In this document: positions 1 to 8,487 of the stretch, piece after piece | Layout of the letters: every line of letters starts with the position of its first letter | Numbering within the stretch: the first letter of the stretch is position 1 | Assembly: GCF_025665335.1 (NCBI RefSeq) | Contig: NZ_CP106869.1 | Location: 2,382,501-2,446,500 of the forward strand | Reading direction: 5' to 3' | Length of the DNA stretch: 64,000 nucleotides | DNA from: Xanthomonas sp. AM6 | Lineage (GTDB): Bacteria; Pseudomonadota; Gammaproteobacteria; Xanthomonadales; Xanthomonadaceae | Translations under genes and position numbers: made by a program | The notes under the pieces: generated by a model | Databases searched by the model: none | What the model was told of the DNA's origin: nothing | The model's input: only the letters and a program-made list of their open reading frames with translations

Positions 1-112
1 GGGCGGGATCGCGGGCCGTGGCGACCAAGCGATGGCCGGCGCGCAGCACGGCTTCGGAGAGGGCGCGGCCCAGACCGCGCGAGCTGCCGGTGATCAACCA
101 GGTGGATGGCAT
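1..112 (-). CDS. Short-chain dehydrogenase/reductase, N-terminal part only
   Basis: The first 37 codons of a minus-strand gene that runs off the left edge. The protein starts MPSTWLITGSSRGLGR, so it has the dinucleotide-binding TGxxxGxG motif within the first beta strand, as SDR oxidoreductases do. The catalytic Tyr-Lys part lies outside the window, so substrate and cofactor choice cannot be judged. The ATG at 112-110 is the natural start because the nucleotide-binding strand follows immediately. It precedes, on the same strand, whatever lies beyond base 1 and is separated by about 170 bases from the TlpA-like gene. Confidence 0.8.
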   Translation of the reverse strand, partial: MPSTWLITGSSRGLGRALSEAVLRAGHRLVATARDPA

Positions 113-285
113 GCGGGAATGCTCCTGTGGTTTCGAGGAAATGTCTGAAGGCAGAGCCGGCGGCCGTTGCTGCCGCGCATGGTGCGGCACCTGGCTGCCG
201 GCGCGGCGCGCAGCCGCCGAACAGCCTGTTCCACCGAATGGCCCGCGCGTTGACGCTGCGCGGGCAGCGTGCTGCCCGCTCGGCG

Positions 286-843
286 CTATCTGCGCGCGAC
301 CGGCACCGTCAGCAGCCTGCGGATCTGCGCCTCGGTGGCGGCGTAGTCGCCTTCGCCGACGTGCCGGTAGACGATGCGGCCCTGCTGGTCGATCAGATAG
401 AACGCCGGCCAGAACTGGTTGCCGTACGCGTGCCAGGTCTGGAAGTCGTTGTCCTGCGCGACCGGCCAGGTGATGCCGAAGCGCTTCACCGCGGCCTCCA
501 GGTTGGGCAACGCTTTTTCCTCGTCGAACTCGGGCGTGTGCACGCCGATCACCACCAGGCCCTGGTCGGCATAGCGGGCGTGCCACTGCTTCACATGCGG
601 CATGACGTTGCTGCAGTTGATGCACGAGTAGGTCCAGAACTCGACCAGCACGACCTTGCCGCGCAGCTGCTGCAGCGTCTGCGGCGGGCCGTTGAGCCAA
701 TGGCCGATGCCCTTGAACTCGGGCGCCAGCGGCGCCGGCGCGCTCGGGCTGGGCCGCACCGGATCGGCCGCCGCGCCCGGCGTGCAGGCGCTGGCCGCGA
801 CGCAGGCGGCCAGCAGGGTGACGATGGGACGGAGCATGCGCAT
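286..843 (-). CDS. TlpA/DipZ-like thioredoxin-fold protein
   Basis: A 185-residue exported thiol-disulfide protein. The N-terminus is a hydrophobic signal ending in an AASAC sequence that could be a lipobox, so the mature protein may be a periplasmic lipoprotein. The thioredoxin fold begins near residue 45 and contains FWTYSCINCSN, the CxxC redox centre in the form typical of redoxins related to the C-terminal domain of DipZ. The cis-proline is visible in WPAFYLID. The ATG at 843 gives the signal peptide directly; longer frames upstream are not needed. It is followed upstream, 37 bases away on the same strand, by ohr, which suits a role in handling oxidised thiols or peroxides. Substrate is not known. 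Confidence 0.87.
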   Translation of the reverse strand: MRMLRPIVTLLAACVAASACTPGAAADPVRPSPSAPAPLAPEFKGIGHWLNGPPQTLQQLRGKVVLVEFWTYSCINCSNVMPHVKQWHARYADQGLVVIGVHTPEFDEEKALPNLEAAVKRFGITWPVAQDNDFQTWHAYGNQFWPAFYLIDQQGRIVYRHVGEGDYAATEAQIRRLLTVPVARR

Positions 844-880
844 CGGAGGATTCCTTGCCGACGAAGGGGAGGGGATGGTC

Positions 881-1297
881 TTACGCAACGGAAATGCGCA
901 CGTCGATGTTGCCGCGCGTGGCCTTCGAATACGGGCAGATGCGATGCGCCGCTTCCACCAGCGCCCGCGCCTGGGACGCGTCCAGGCCGGGCACGCTGAC
1001 GTGCAGGCGCGCCTGCAGCTGGAATTCCTCGCCGGCCATGCCCAGGTCGACTTCCGCATCGATCGCGGTCTGCGCCGGCAGGACCAGCTGCAGCGTGCGC
1101 GCGGCCCTGCCCATCGCGCCGTGGAAGCAGGCCGACCACCCCGCGGCGAACAGTTGTTCGGGGTTGCTGCCCGGCTTGCCGCTGCCAGGGGGCGACAACG
1201 CGATGTCGAGCTGGCCGTCGTCGCTGCGGGCGCGGCCGTCGCGGCCGCCGAGGGTGTGGGTCTTGCCGGTGTACAGCACCTTGTCGATTGCTTTCAT
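881..1297 (-). CDS. ohr: Organic hydroperoxide resistance protein Ohr
   Basis: A 138-residue OsmC-family thiol peroxidase that reduces organic and fatty-acid hydroperoxides in the cytoplasm, working as a domain-swapped dimer. Both catalytic cysteines are present in their usual settings: the peroxidatic one in NPEQLFAAGWSACF and the resolving one in CPYSKATRGNIDV. The length and the start MKAIDKVLYTGKTHT are normal for Ohr, which also carries the characteristic N-terminal YTGKTHT-type strand. No OhrR repressor is seen beside it, which is unusual since the two are often adjacent. It sits between the TlpA-like gene and the cytochrome P460 gene in one minus-strand run, so it may be co-expressed with them. 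Confidence 0.95.
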   Translation of the reverse strand: MKAIDKVLYTGKTHTLGGRDGRARSDDGQLDIALSPPGSGKPGSNPEQLFAAGWSACFHGAMGRAARTLQLVLPAQTAIDAEVDLGMAGEEFQLQARLHVSVPGLDASQARALVEAAHRICPYSKATRGNIDVRISVA

Positions 1298-1328
1298 GGC
1301 GATTGCCTCTCGGTGGGGCGCCGTGGAA

Positions 1329-1835
1329 TCACGGCGCGTAACGGGTGAACACGTCGTCGCGTTGCCTGACCCGCGACATGTGGCAGGCCGCGCAGGTGCG
1401 GTGCTGCGCCTCGTCCACCGGCTGGCCGTCGACGAAACGGCCGTAGCCCCAGCCGCCGGTGGCGGCGTAGCGTCTGGCGTCCTTGACCATCACCTGCACG
1501 GTGGTGGCGTGGCCGGGAATGGTCGCCGTCGCGAAATCCGGCGAGGCCTGGCGCTTCCAGGCGCGCTTGACCAGTACCGCTCCGTCGGGGAACGGCAGCA
1601 CGCCGTCGCGATAGGCACGCATCGCCACCGGGTTGCCGACCACCGCCCGCAGCTCGTCCAGCGGCGCCGCTTCCTCCGCAGGGGCGACCAGCGGCCAGTC
1701 GCGGTAGTCCTCCGGCAGCGCCACGCCGTAGATCGGCGACACCGGGCGTGGCGTCCGCCCGCGATGCGATGCCCAGCCCAGGCCGAGCGCTGCCGCGACG
1801 ACAGCGAGCGCGGCGGCATAGTGAACAGGTTTCAT
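1329..1835 (-). CDS. Cytochrome P460 family protein
   Basis: A 168-residue exported haem protein of the cytochrome P460 family. An N-terminal hydrophobic stretch (residues 5-22) acts as signal or anchor. The middle carries the family pattern ending FPDGAVLVKRAWK, and the C-terminus has one c-type haem site, CAACH, about 20 residues from the end. Known P460 proteins oxidise hydroxylamine or detoxify nitric oxide, but many family members are of unknown activity, so only the family is claimed. The ATG at 1835 overlaps the end of the upstream hydrolase by 4 bases, a sign of translational coupling within one operon. Confidence 0.88.
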   Translation of the reverse strand: MKPVHYAAALAVVAAALGLGWASHRGRTPRPVSPIYGVALPEDYRDWPLVAPAEEAAPLDELRAVVGNPVAMRAYRDGVLPFPDGAVLVKRAWKRQASPDFATATIPGHATTVQVMVKDARRYAATGGWGYGRFVDGQPVDEAQHRTCAACHMSRVRQRDDVFTRYAP

Positions 1836-2947
1836 CGTGTCGGCTCCGGTGGCTGCGGTTGGAGGGCGGATGCATCGATCACCGCCTGCGCGAACGCCGC
1901 CGGCGCCTCTTGCGGCGGGTTGTGGCCGATGCCACCGGACAGCAGGCGGTGTTCGTAGCGGCCGGTGAACTTGCCGGCATAGGCCGCCGGATCGGGATGC
2001 GGCGCGCCGTTGGCGTCGCCCTCCAAGGTGATGGTCGGCACGCCGATGGTCGGCGCCTGCGCCAGGCGCTGCTCCAGCGCGGCGTACTTCGGCTCGCCCT
2101 CGGCCAGGCCGAGCCGCCAGCGGTAGTTGTGCACGACGATGGCGACGTGGTCCGGGTTGTCCAGCGCGGCCGCGCTGCGCGCGAAGGTGGCCTGGTCGAA
2201 CGTCCACTGCGGCGACGCCAGTTGCCAGATCTGACGCGCGAAATCGTGGGTGTAGCGCGCGTAGCCGGCGCGGCCGCGCTCGGTGGCGAAGTAGTACTGG
2301 TACCACCACTGCAGTTCCGCCTGCGGCGGCAACGGCGCCTTGCCGGCCTCCTGGCTGCTGATCAGATAGCCGCTGACCGAGACCAGCGACCTGACCCGCT
2401 GCGGCCACAGCGCGGCGACGATGTCGGCAGTGCGCGCGCCCCAATCGAAACCGGCGAGGTTGGCGCGCGCGATGTGCAGCGCGTCCATCAGCGCGACCAC
2501 GTCGGCCGCCAGCGCGGCGGGTTCGCCGTTGCGCGGCGTCTCCGCCGACAGGAACCGGGTGCTGCCGTAGCCGCGCAGATGCGGCACGATCACGCGATAG
2601 CCCTTGGCCGCCAGCAGCGGCGCCACCTCGGCATAGGCGTTGATGTCGTAGGGCCAGCCGTGCAGCAGCACGACCACCTCGCCCCGCGGCGGTCCCAGTT
2701 CGGCATAGCCGATGTCCAGGTCGCCGGCGACCACGTGCCTGTCCGCCACCAACCCGCGGGGCGACGGTGCGGCCTGGACGGCCGGCGTTGCCGTCGGCGC
2801 GGCGGCGGGCTGCGCCGGAGCGGCGGCGGCCATGCCGGCCGCCAGCAACTGGGCGGCCAGTGCCCATGGCAGCAGGCGGGGCGTTTGGATGCGGCTCGGA
2901 CGCGCGCGAGCGGCGGTAAAGGCTGGGAACGGCGATGTGGAACGCAT
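1832..2947 (-). CDS. Alpha/beta hydrolase of epoxide hydrolase type, exported
   Basis: A 371-residue alpha/beta hydrolase with a long N-terminal extension that reads as a signal peptide followed by an Ala/Pro-rich linker (to about residue 65). The catalytic domain has the oxyanion motif HGWPYD, the nucleophile elbow GFDWGA with aspartate as nucleophile (as in epoxide hydrolases and haloalkane dehalogenases rather than esterases) and a C-terminal catalytic histidine in GGIGHNPP. The ATG at 2947 was chosen because GGAGGA lies just before it; a TTG 15 bases earlier is in frame but contains that Shine-Dalgarno. The gene is 32 bases from a second hydrolase and overlaps the cytochrome P460 gene. 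The substrate is unknown. Confidence 0.86.
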   Translation of the reverse strand: MRSTSPFPAFTAARARPSRIQTPRLLPWALAAQLLAAGMAAAAPAQPAAAPTATPAVQAAPSPRGLVADRHVVAGDLDIGYAELGPPRGEVVVLLHGWPYDINAYAEVAPLLAAKGYRVIVPHLRGYGSTRFLSAETPRNGEPAALAADVVALMDALHIARANLAGFDWGARTADIVAALWPQRVRSLVSVSGYLISSQEAGKAPLPPQAELQWWYQYYFATERGRAGYARYTHDFARQIWQLASPQWTFDQATFARSAAALDNPDHVAIVVHNYRWRLGLAEGEPKYAALEQRLAQAPTIGVPTITLEGDANGAPHPDPAAYAGKFTGRYEHRLLSGGIGHNPPQEAPAAFAQAVIDASALQPQPPEPTR

Positions 2948-2979
2948 GGTGGATTCCTCCAATGGCGGTGGTCGATGGC

Positions 2980-4317
2980 TCAGCGCCTGGCGCGGAGCGG
3001 GCGCAACGCGGCGCGCAGTTCGGCGCTGAACCGCTGCGGTTGTTCCCAGGCGGCGAAGTGGCCGCCCTTGTCCACTTCGTTGAAGTAGTACAGCGTCGGA
3101 TAGGCGCGCTCGGTCCAGGTCCTGGGCGCGCGGTAGATCTCGCCCGGGAACACCGAGACCGCGACCGGCACGCCGATCTCGGTGGTCTTCTGCGCCGCGG
3201 CGCTGAAGTTGTTGTTGTTGTTTTCCCAGTAGAACCGCCCGGACGCGGCGGCGGTGCCGGTCAACCAGTACAGGCTGATGTCATCGAGGATGGCGTCGCG
3301 GCCGAGCACGCGCTCGGGGTCGCCGTCGCTGTCGGTCCATTGCACGATCTTGTCGTACATCCATGCCGCCAGGCCGACCGGCGAATCGTTCAGCGCATAG
3401 CCGATCGTCTGCGGGCGGGTGACCATCATCGCGCCGTAGGCGGCATTGCGGCCGAAGAAGCGGCTGAGCGTGTCGTAGGCGACGCGCTCGTCGTCCGCCA
3501 GCCCGGCCGGCGCGGGGGCGCCGCCGTTGATGCCGGCGACCAGGTCGCTGGGCACGGTGGCGGGCATGGTCAGGTGGATGCCGAGCAGGCCGGCGGGCGC
3601 CTGCCGCCCCATCGCATCGGAAATGACCGAGCCATGGTCGCCGCCCTGCGATACGTAGTGGCGGTAGCCGAGCCGCCGCATCAGCACGTCCCAGGCGCGG
3701 CCGACCCGCTCCGGGTTCCAGCCCAGTTCCGTCGGCACGCCGGAGAAGCCATAGCCGGGAATGGACGGGATCACCACGTCGAACGCATCCTCGGCGCGGC
3801 CGCCGAACGCGGTCGGATCGGTCAACGGCCCGATCGTGTCGACGAACTCCAGCACCGAGCCCGGCCAGCCGTGCGTCAGGATCACCGGCAACGCGTGCGC
3901 ATGCGCCGAGCGGACGTGGATGAAGTGGATGTCCACGCCGTCGATGCTGGTCATGAACTGCGGCAGGGCATTGAGCCTGGCCTCCAGCCGGCGCCAGTCG
4001 TAGCCGCTCGCCCACCAGCCGACCAAGGCCTGCAGTTTCGCCAGTTGCAGGCCCTGGCTGTCGTCGGCCACCAGTTCGCGGTCCGGCCAGCGCGTGGCCT
4101 GCAGGCGACGGCGCAGATCGGCCAGTGCGCTGTCCGGCACATGCACCTGGAAGGGGCGGATCCGGGCGTCGTTCTGCGGTGGCGCGGGCACCGCGACACG
4201 TGCAGCCCGTGCCGGCAGCAGGCCGAGCAATGCACTGCCGCCGGCCGCCGCGGTGGCCGCACCGAGCAGGCGTCGGCGGGACGGGCTGGCGACATCGCTG
4301 GGGTGGTCGATGGACAT
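2980..4317 (-). CDS. Epoxide hydrolase with EHN domain, Tat-exported
   Basis: A 445-residue protein related to microsomal epoxide hydrolase. A twin-arginine signal (SRRRLLGAATAA) is followed at about residues 45-150 by the N-terminal epoxide-hydrolase domain (EHN) and then by an alpha/beta hydrolase core. Visible active-site elements are HGWPGS, the aspartate nucleophile in GGDHGS, and the catalytic histidine in KGGHFAAW. The enzyme would open epoxides to diols in the periplasm. The start at 4317 follows an AGAGG sequence and gives the Tat signal directly. It lies between an SDR and another epoxide-hydrolase-like gene, so the cluster carries two such enzymes of different subfamilies. Confidence 0.92.
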   Translation of the reverse strand: MSIDHPSDVASPSRRRLLGAATAAAGGSALLGLLPARAARVAVPAPPQNDARIRPFQVHVPDSALADLRRRLQATRWPDRELVADDSQGLQLAKLQALVGWWASGYDWRRLEARLNALPQFMTSIDGVDIHFIHVRSAHAHALPVILTHGWPGSVLEFVDTIGPLTDPTAFGGRAEDAFDVVIPSIPGYGFSGVPTELGWNPERVGRAWDVLMRRLGYRHYVSQGGDHGSVISDAMGRQAPAGLLGIHLTMPATVPSDLVAGINGGAPAPAGLADDERVAYDTLSRFFGRNAAYGAMMVTRPQTIGYALNDSPVGLAAWMYDKIVQWTDSDGDPERVLGRDAILDDISLYWLTGTAAASGRFYWENNNNNFSAAAQKTTEIGVPVAVSVFPGEIYRAPRTWTERAYPTLYYFNEVDKGGHFAAWEQPQRFSAELRAALRPLRARR

Positions 4318-4383
4318 GGCGGATACCTCTTGGCGCAAGGGGGAAGGAGGGGCGCAGGGAGGGGACGGCGCGGGACGCAAGGC

Positions 4384-5124
4384 TCAGATCGCCCAGCCGC
4401 CATCGATGGTCAGGCTGGCGCCGGTCATGTAGCCGGCCTCGCGGCCGGCCAGCCATGCCGCCAGCCCGGCGACTTCCTCGGGCTGGCCGACGCGGCCCAG
4501 CGGGTTGCGCTCTACCAGCTGGTCGAGCAGGCCGGCGGTGATGTCGGTCGCGATCGGACCGGGCTGGATGTTGTTGATGGTGATGCGCCGCGGCGCCAGG
4601 TCCAGCGCGAGCTCGCGCACCAGCGCGGCCACGGCGGCCTTGGTCATCGCGTAGACGCTGCCGCCGACCGCGCCGCTGCGCACCGCGGTGTTGCTGCCGA
4701 TGGCGATCAGGCGCCCGCCGTCGCGCATGGCGGCCGCAGCCGCCTGCACGGCCAGGAACACCCCGCGCACGTTCACCGCGAGCATCCGGTCCAGGACGTC
4801 GGTGCGGAACGCGGCCAGCGGGCTGCCGTCGTAGATCCCGGCGTTGACCACGCCGACCTGCAGCGGGCCGAACCGCGCCACGGCCTGCGCCACCGCCGCC
4901 GCGATCGCCTCCGCGTCGGCGCTGTCGGCCTGGATGGCGATCGCCTGGCCGCCGTCGGCCTGGATCGCGGCCACCACCTCGGCGGCCTTGTCCGGCCGGG
5001 AGACATAGGTCAGTGCGACCGCATGTCCTTCGCGCGCCAGGCGCCGGGCGATGGCCGCGCCGATGCCGCGCGAGCCGCCGAAGACCAGCGCGGCGGTGGA
5101 GGTGGGCTGTGCGATGGCGCTCAT
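4384..5124 (-). CDS. SDR family NAD(P)-dependent oxidoreductase
   Basis: A 246-residue classical SDR. It shows the cofactor loop GGSRGIG (residues about 17-23), the NAG structural motif (VVNAGIYDG), the catalytic serine near residue 144 (AIGSNTAVR) and the Y158-x-x-x-K162 pair in YAMTK, and ends in the usual SLTIDGGW. The Arg in GGSRGIG and the following TYVSRPDK suggest NADP(H) use. It resembles 3-oxoacyl-ACP-reductase-like enzymes, but such resemblance does not define the substrate. It is the first gene of the minus-strand cluster after the divergent promoter region shared with the response regulator, so it is probably the operon leader. Confidence 0.92.
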   Translation of the reverse strand: MSAIAQPTSTAALVFGGSRGIGAAIARRLAREGHAVALTYVSRPDKAAEVVAAIQADGGQAIAIQADSADAEAIAAAVAQAVARFGPLQVGVVNAGIYDGSPLAAFRTDVLDRMLAVNVRGVFLAVQAAAAAMRDGGRLIAIGSNTAVRSGAVGGSVYAMTKAAVAALVRELALDLAPRRITINNIQPGPIATDITAGLLDQLVERNPLGRVGQPEEVAGLAAWLAGREAGYMTGASLTIDGGWAI

Positions 5125-5377
5125 GCGGGTGTCCTGTGGGCTTGCCGGCGGAGGAGCCGCTGGCGTCGGAGGCCATTGGATGCCCGCGCGGTATCCGGCA
5201 GGTGTCGCCGGCCCCGGGGATTTGTCGGTTTTTCGCGCAATCGCGGCCGTTGATACACAGGCATACAAAAGTCCGCGCCCGGCGCCTGGGCAAGGCGCCG
5301 TCGAGCCGACCAAGCGGCGATACCATGGCCCGCAGGGGCCCGTGCGGGCCGCCAGGGCGAACCACACGGAACCGCGG
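5125..5377. promoter_or_regulatory. Divergent control region, SDR operon / two-component system
   Basis: About 250 bases between the outward-facing SDR and response-regulator genes. No gene reads through it convincingly. It must hold the promoter of the minus-strand cluster and that of the regulator-kinase pair. OmpR-family regulators often control the divergent genes, so direct-repeat binding sites are expected here, but I could not pick one out with confidence. Confidence 0.5.
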
Positions 5378-6121
5378 ATGAGCACACACACCGACCATAT
5401 CCTGGTCGTCGACGACGACGGCGACATCCGCCAGCTGCTCGGCGACTACCTGCGCCGCAATGGCCTGCGCGTGACCCAGGCCGCGGACGGACGCGACATG
5501 CGCGCCGCGCTGGAGACCAGCGATGTCGACCTGATCGTGCTGGACGTGATGATGCCGGGCGAGGACGGCCTGTCGCTGTGCCGGAACCTGCGCGCCGGCA
5601 AGCACCGCGCCGTGCCGGTGGTGATGCTGACCGCGCGCGACGACGAGACCGACCGCATCGTCGGCCTGGAAATGGGCGCCGACGACTACGTGGTCAAACC
5701 GTTTTCGTCGCGGGAACTGCTGGCGCGCATCACCGCGGTGCTGCGCCGTGCGCGCATGCTCCCGCCCAACCTGCAGGTCAGCGAGGCCGCGCGCCTGATC
5801 CGCTTCGGGCAATGGCGGCTGGACACCACCGCGCGACACCTGCTGGACGAAGCCGGCACCGCGTATCCGCTCAGCGGCGGCGAGTTCCGGCTGCTGCGCG
5901 TGTTCATCGACCACCCGCAGCGGGTGCTCAGCCGCGACCAGCTGCTGAACCTGACCCGCGGCCGCGACGCGGAACTGTTCGACCGCTCCATCGACCTGCT
6001 GGTCAGCCGCCTGCGCCAGCGCCTGGGCGACGACGCGCGCGAGCAGACCTTCATCAAGACCGTGCGCAGCGAAGGCTACGTGTTCAGCCAACCGGTCGTG
6101 CTGCTCGGCGAGGACGCATGA
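5378..6121 (+). CDS. OmpR/PhoB-family response regulator
   Basis: A 247-residue two-domain regulator. The receiver domain has the acidic pocket VVDDDGD, the phospho-acceptor D56 in LIVLDVMMPGEDG, the switch threonine in MLTARDD and the conserved K107 in YVVKPF. From about residue 145 comes a winged-helix DNA-binding domain with the typical ending GYVFSQ. The start at 5378 gives a normal-length receiver; earlier in-frame starts only add unrelated sequence. Its stop overlaps the ATG of the kinase gene (ATGA), so the pair is translationally coupled. Being divergent from the epoxide-hydrolase cluster, it is the likely regulator of those genes, by inference from position. Confidence 0.95.
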   Translation: MSTHTDHILVVDDDGDIRQLLGDYLRRNGLRVTQAADGRDMRAALETSDVDLIVLDVMMPGEDGLSLCRNLRAGKHRAVPVVMLTARDDETDRIVGLEMGADDYVVKPFSSRELLARITAVLRRARMLPPNLQVSEAARLIRFGQWRLDTTARHLLDEAGTAYPLSGGEFRLLRVFIDHPQRVLSRDQLLNLTRGRDAELFDRSIDLLVSRLRQRLGDDAREQTFIKTVRSEGYVFSQPVVLLGEDA

Positions 6122-7458
6122 AGCCGACGGCGCGCTGGCGATGGCCGCGCACGCTGGGCGCGCGCCTGCTGCTGATCCTCGCCGCGGGCATGCTGCTGGC
6201 GCACGGCCTGTCGTTCGCGCTGCTGTTCCACGAGCGTGCCCTGGCCACGCGCTCGATGATGTTGAGCAACATGGAGGACGACGTCCCGCTCAGCGTCGCG
6301 CTGCTGGAACGCCTCACGCCCGACGAGCGGATCCAGTGGCTGCCGCGGCTGGAGCGGCGGACCTACCGCTACCTGCTGCGCCCCGCGCGGCCCGGCACCG
6401 CGCTGGCCAGCGACCGCGCCCGGCAGGTCGTGGCGCTGGTCGACGACGCGCTGGCGCACCGCTACGCATTGCGGCCGCGCGCGGTGTCCGCCGCGCCCGA
6501 GCGCTACGAAGTCGAACTGACCTTGTCCGATGGCCGGCCGCTGACCATCGAAGTGACGCCCTCGCTGCTGCCGATCGCGCGGTGGTTGCCGTGGGTCCTC
6601 GCCGCGCAGGTCGTGGTGCTGCTGGCCTGCGTGTGGCTGGCGGTGCGCCTGGCCACGCGGCCGTTGGTCCGCCTGGCCGAGGCCGCCGACCGGCTGGACG
6701 TGGCCGGGCAGGGCGCCGCGATCGCCGAACAGGGACCGCGCGAAGTCGCAACGGCGGCGCGCGCCCTCAACGCACTGCAAGCGCGCGTCGCCGCGCACGT
6801 CGGCGAACGCATGCAGATCCTGGCGGCGATCTCCCACGACCTGCAGACGCCGATCACGCGCCTGCGCCTGCGCATCGAGTCGCTCGACGAAACCCCCGCG
6901 CACGCACGGCTGCTCGACGACGTCACCAAGCTCGGGCAACTGGTGCGCGAAGGGATCGATTACGCGCGCAGCGCCAACGTCGCGATGGGTGCGCCGGTGC
7001 AGCTCGACCTGCCGGCATTCCTCGACAGCGTGGTGGGCGACTACGAAGACACCGGCAGACCGGTCGAACGCCTGCCGGGCGACCGCGCCACGCTGCGGAC
7101 CCACCCGCAGGTACTGCGCCGCATCGTGCAGAACCTGATCGACAACGCACTGGCCTATGCCGGCAGCGCCCAGGTCGGCCTGGCGGTGGATGCGCAGGGA
7201 AGGGCGACCATCGAGGTACTGGACCGCGGCCCCGGCATTCCCGAAGCGTCGATGGCGGCGGTGCTGCAGCCCTTCCACCGGCTGGAACCCTCGCGCGGGC
7301 GCGCGAGCGGCGGCACCGGCCTGGGCCTCGCGATCGCCGAGCAGCTGAGCCGGACGCTGGGCGGGCGCTTGCGGCTGAGCAACCGCGTGGGCGGCGGGTT
7401 GCGTGCGGCAGTGGAATTGGGCGCGGCAGGGAAGGATGGGGCAGGGAGGACAGCGTAA
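6118..7458 (+). CDS. Sensor histidine kinase, EnvZ-like architecture
   Basis: A 446-residue inner-membrane kinase. Two membrane spans (about residues 15-37 and 157-177) flank a periplasmic sensor of roughly 120 residues. Then come a HAMP segment, the dimerisation/phospho-acceptor helix with H240 in AAISHDLQTPITR, and an ATPase domain with the N box NLIDNAL, G1 box DRGPGIP and G2 box GGTGLGLAI. All catalytic elements look intact. It overlaps the response regulator by 4 bases and should phosphorylate it. The periplasmic domain gives no hint of the ligand; the neighbouring hydrolases and peroxidase suggest a toxic organic compound or envelope damage, which is inference. Confidence 0.95.
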   Translation: MKPTARWRWPRTLGARLLLILAAGMLLAHGLSFALLFHERALATRSMMLSNMEDDVPLSVALLERLTPDERIQWLPRLERRTYRYLLRPARPGTALASDRARQVVALVDDALAHRYALRPRAVSAAPERYEVELTLSDGRPLTIEVTPSLLPIARWLPWVLAAQVVVLLACVWLAVRLATRPLVRLAEAADRLDVAGQGAAIAEQGPREVATAARALNALQARVAAHVGERMQILAAISHDLQTPITRLRLRIESLDETPAHARLLDDVTKLGQLVREGIDYARSANVAMGAPVQLDLPAFLDSVVGDYEDTGRPVERLPGDRATLRTHPQVLRRIVQNLIDNALAYAGSAQVGLAVDAQGRATIEVLDRGPGIPEASMAAVLQPFHRLEPSRGRASGGTGLGLAIAEQLSRTLGGRLRLSNRVGGGLRAAVELGAAGKDGAGRTA

Positions 7459-7513
7459 AGCGGCTCGTACGAGATATTCATCTGGGTAACGAGGGCAAGC
7501 TGCCGCGTGCCGA

Positions 7514-8404
7514 TCAAGAAGGATTGCGTCGCTCGGCCATGTAGCGGCCAGGCGAGGTGCCCAGCGCCTTGCGGAACATCGTGACGAAACTGCCGGCGCT
7601 TTCGTAGCCCAGGTCGTCGGCGACCTGCTGCACCGAATTCCCCGTGCTCAACCATTTGACGGCGAGCATCAGGTGCAGCTGCTGGCGCCAGCGCCCGAAG
7701 CTCATGCCGGTCTGATGCGTGAGCAGCCGCGCCAGGGTGCGCTCGCTCATGCCCACGCGCCGCGCCCAGGTCTGCATCGTGCCGCGCTCGGCCGGCTCGG
7801 CGACGATCGCCTCCACGATCCTGCGCAGCCGCACGTCGGTCGGCATCGGCAGGCGCAGCGTGGCAAGCGGCGCTGCCGCCAGTTCGTCCAGCAGCAGGAC
7901 GACCAGATGCGATTCGGCGCCGCCCTCCGGATAGAGCAGCGGAAGGCGCGCGGAACGGATGACCAGCTCGCGCAACAGCGCCGTGGTGGAGATGGCGCAG
8001 CAGGTCGCCGGAAGCGCCGAGGCGGCAACCGGATCGATGAAGGCGACATAGACTTCGATCATGCCGGCGGCGGTGATCTTGTGCAGGACATCGCACGGCA
8101 CCCACAGCGCGCCCTGCGGAGGCACGATCCAGAGGCTGCCTTCCACTTCGCAGGTGAGCACCCCACGCAGCAACAGCATGAGCTGTCCCTTGCGGTGGCG
8201 ATGGAAGTCCTTTTCCAACCGGTCCTGCCCCTCGCCGAGGCTGGCCACGTCGATGCCGGTGGTGCCGATGGTCACCACCGGGCGCGGGACCAGGTCAGGA
8301 TCGGTCCACTCGGCGGGGTCGCTGAGATCGGTCAGGACAGGCACGTCGTCGCCGGCTCCGAAGAGGTTGGCAGGAATTCCGAATATCTTGACACAGTTAC
8401 CCAA
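7514..8404 (-). CDS. AraC family transcriptional regulator (cupin type)
   Basis: A 296-residue regulator at most. The N-terminal half looks like a cupin sensor (FHRHRKGQLML, then VPPQGALWVP). The C-terminal about 100 residues hold two helix-turn-helix units, TWARRVGMSERTLARL and VADDLGYESAGSFVTMFRK, closing with LGTSPGRYM, the usual AraC/XylS signature. The start is uncertain: the frame opens with TTG at 8404 and has a GTG at 8344 that would shorten the protein by 20 residues; neither has a strong Shine-Dalgarno. It is divergent from the O-methyltransferase and flavoprotein genes, which are its probable targets. Confidence 0.88.
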   Translation of the reverse strand: MGNCVKIFGIPANLFGAGDDVPVLTDLSDPAEWTDPDLVPRPVVTIGTTGIDVASLGEGQDRLEKDFHRHRKGQLMLLLRGVLTCEVEGSLWIVPPQGALWVPCDVLHKITAAGMIEVYVAFIDPVAASALPATCCAISTTALLRELVIRSARLPLLYPEGGAESHLVVLLLDELAAAPLATLRLPMPTDVRLRRIVEAIVAEPAERGTMQTWARRVGMSERTLARLLTHQTGMSFGRWRQQLHLMLAVKWLSTGNSVQQVADDLGYESAGSFVTMFRKALGTSPGRYMAERRNPS

Positions 8405-8487
8405 TGCCGCCAGCGCCGCGGCTTCCTACGATGCGGGACGGCCGATGGATACCCCGTCAGCCCTTGCCATCGATCGGAGGAAACACC

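Noticed and set aside
2935-5253. A 772-codon plus-strand frame across the same genes
   Set aside because: Same reason: no domain, biased composition, and complete overlap with recognised genes on the other strand.
3281-6091. A 936-codon open frame antisense to the epoxide hydrolase, SDR and regulator genes
   Set aside because: Arg/Gly/Ala-rich composition without any motif, lying across five well-supported genes; a chance frame of GC-rich DNA.
7464-7473. CTCGTACGAG palindrome after the kinase gene
   Set aside because: Short and isolated between convergent ends; could be a weak terminator but nothing supports it.
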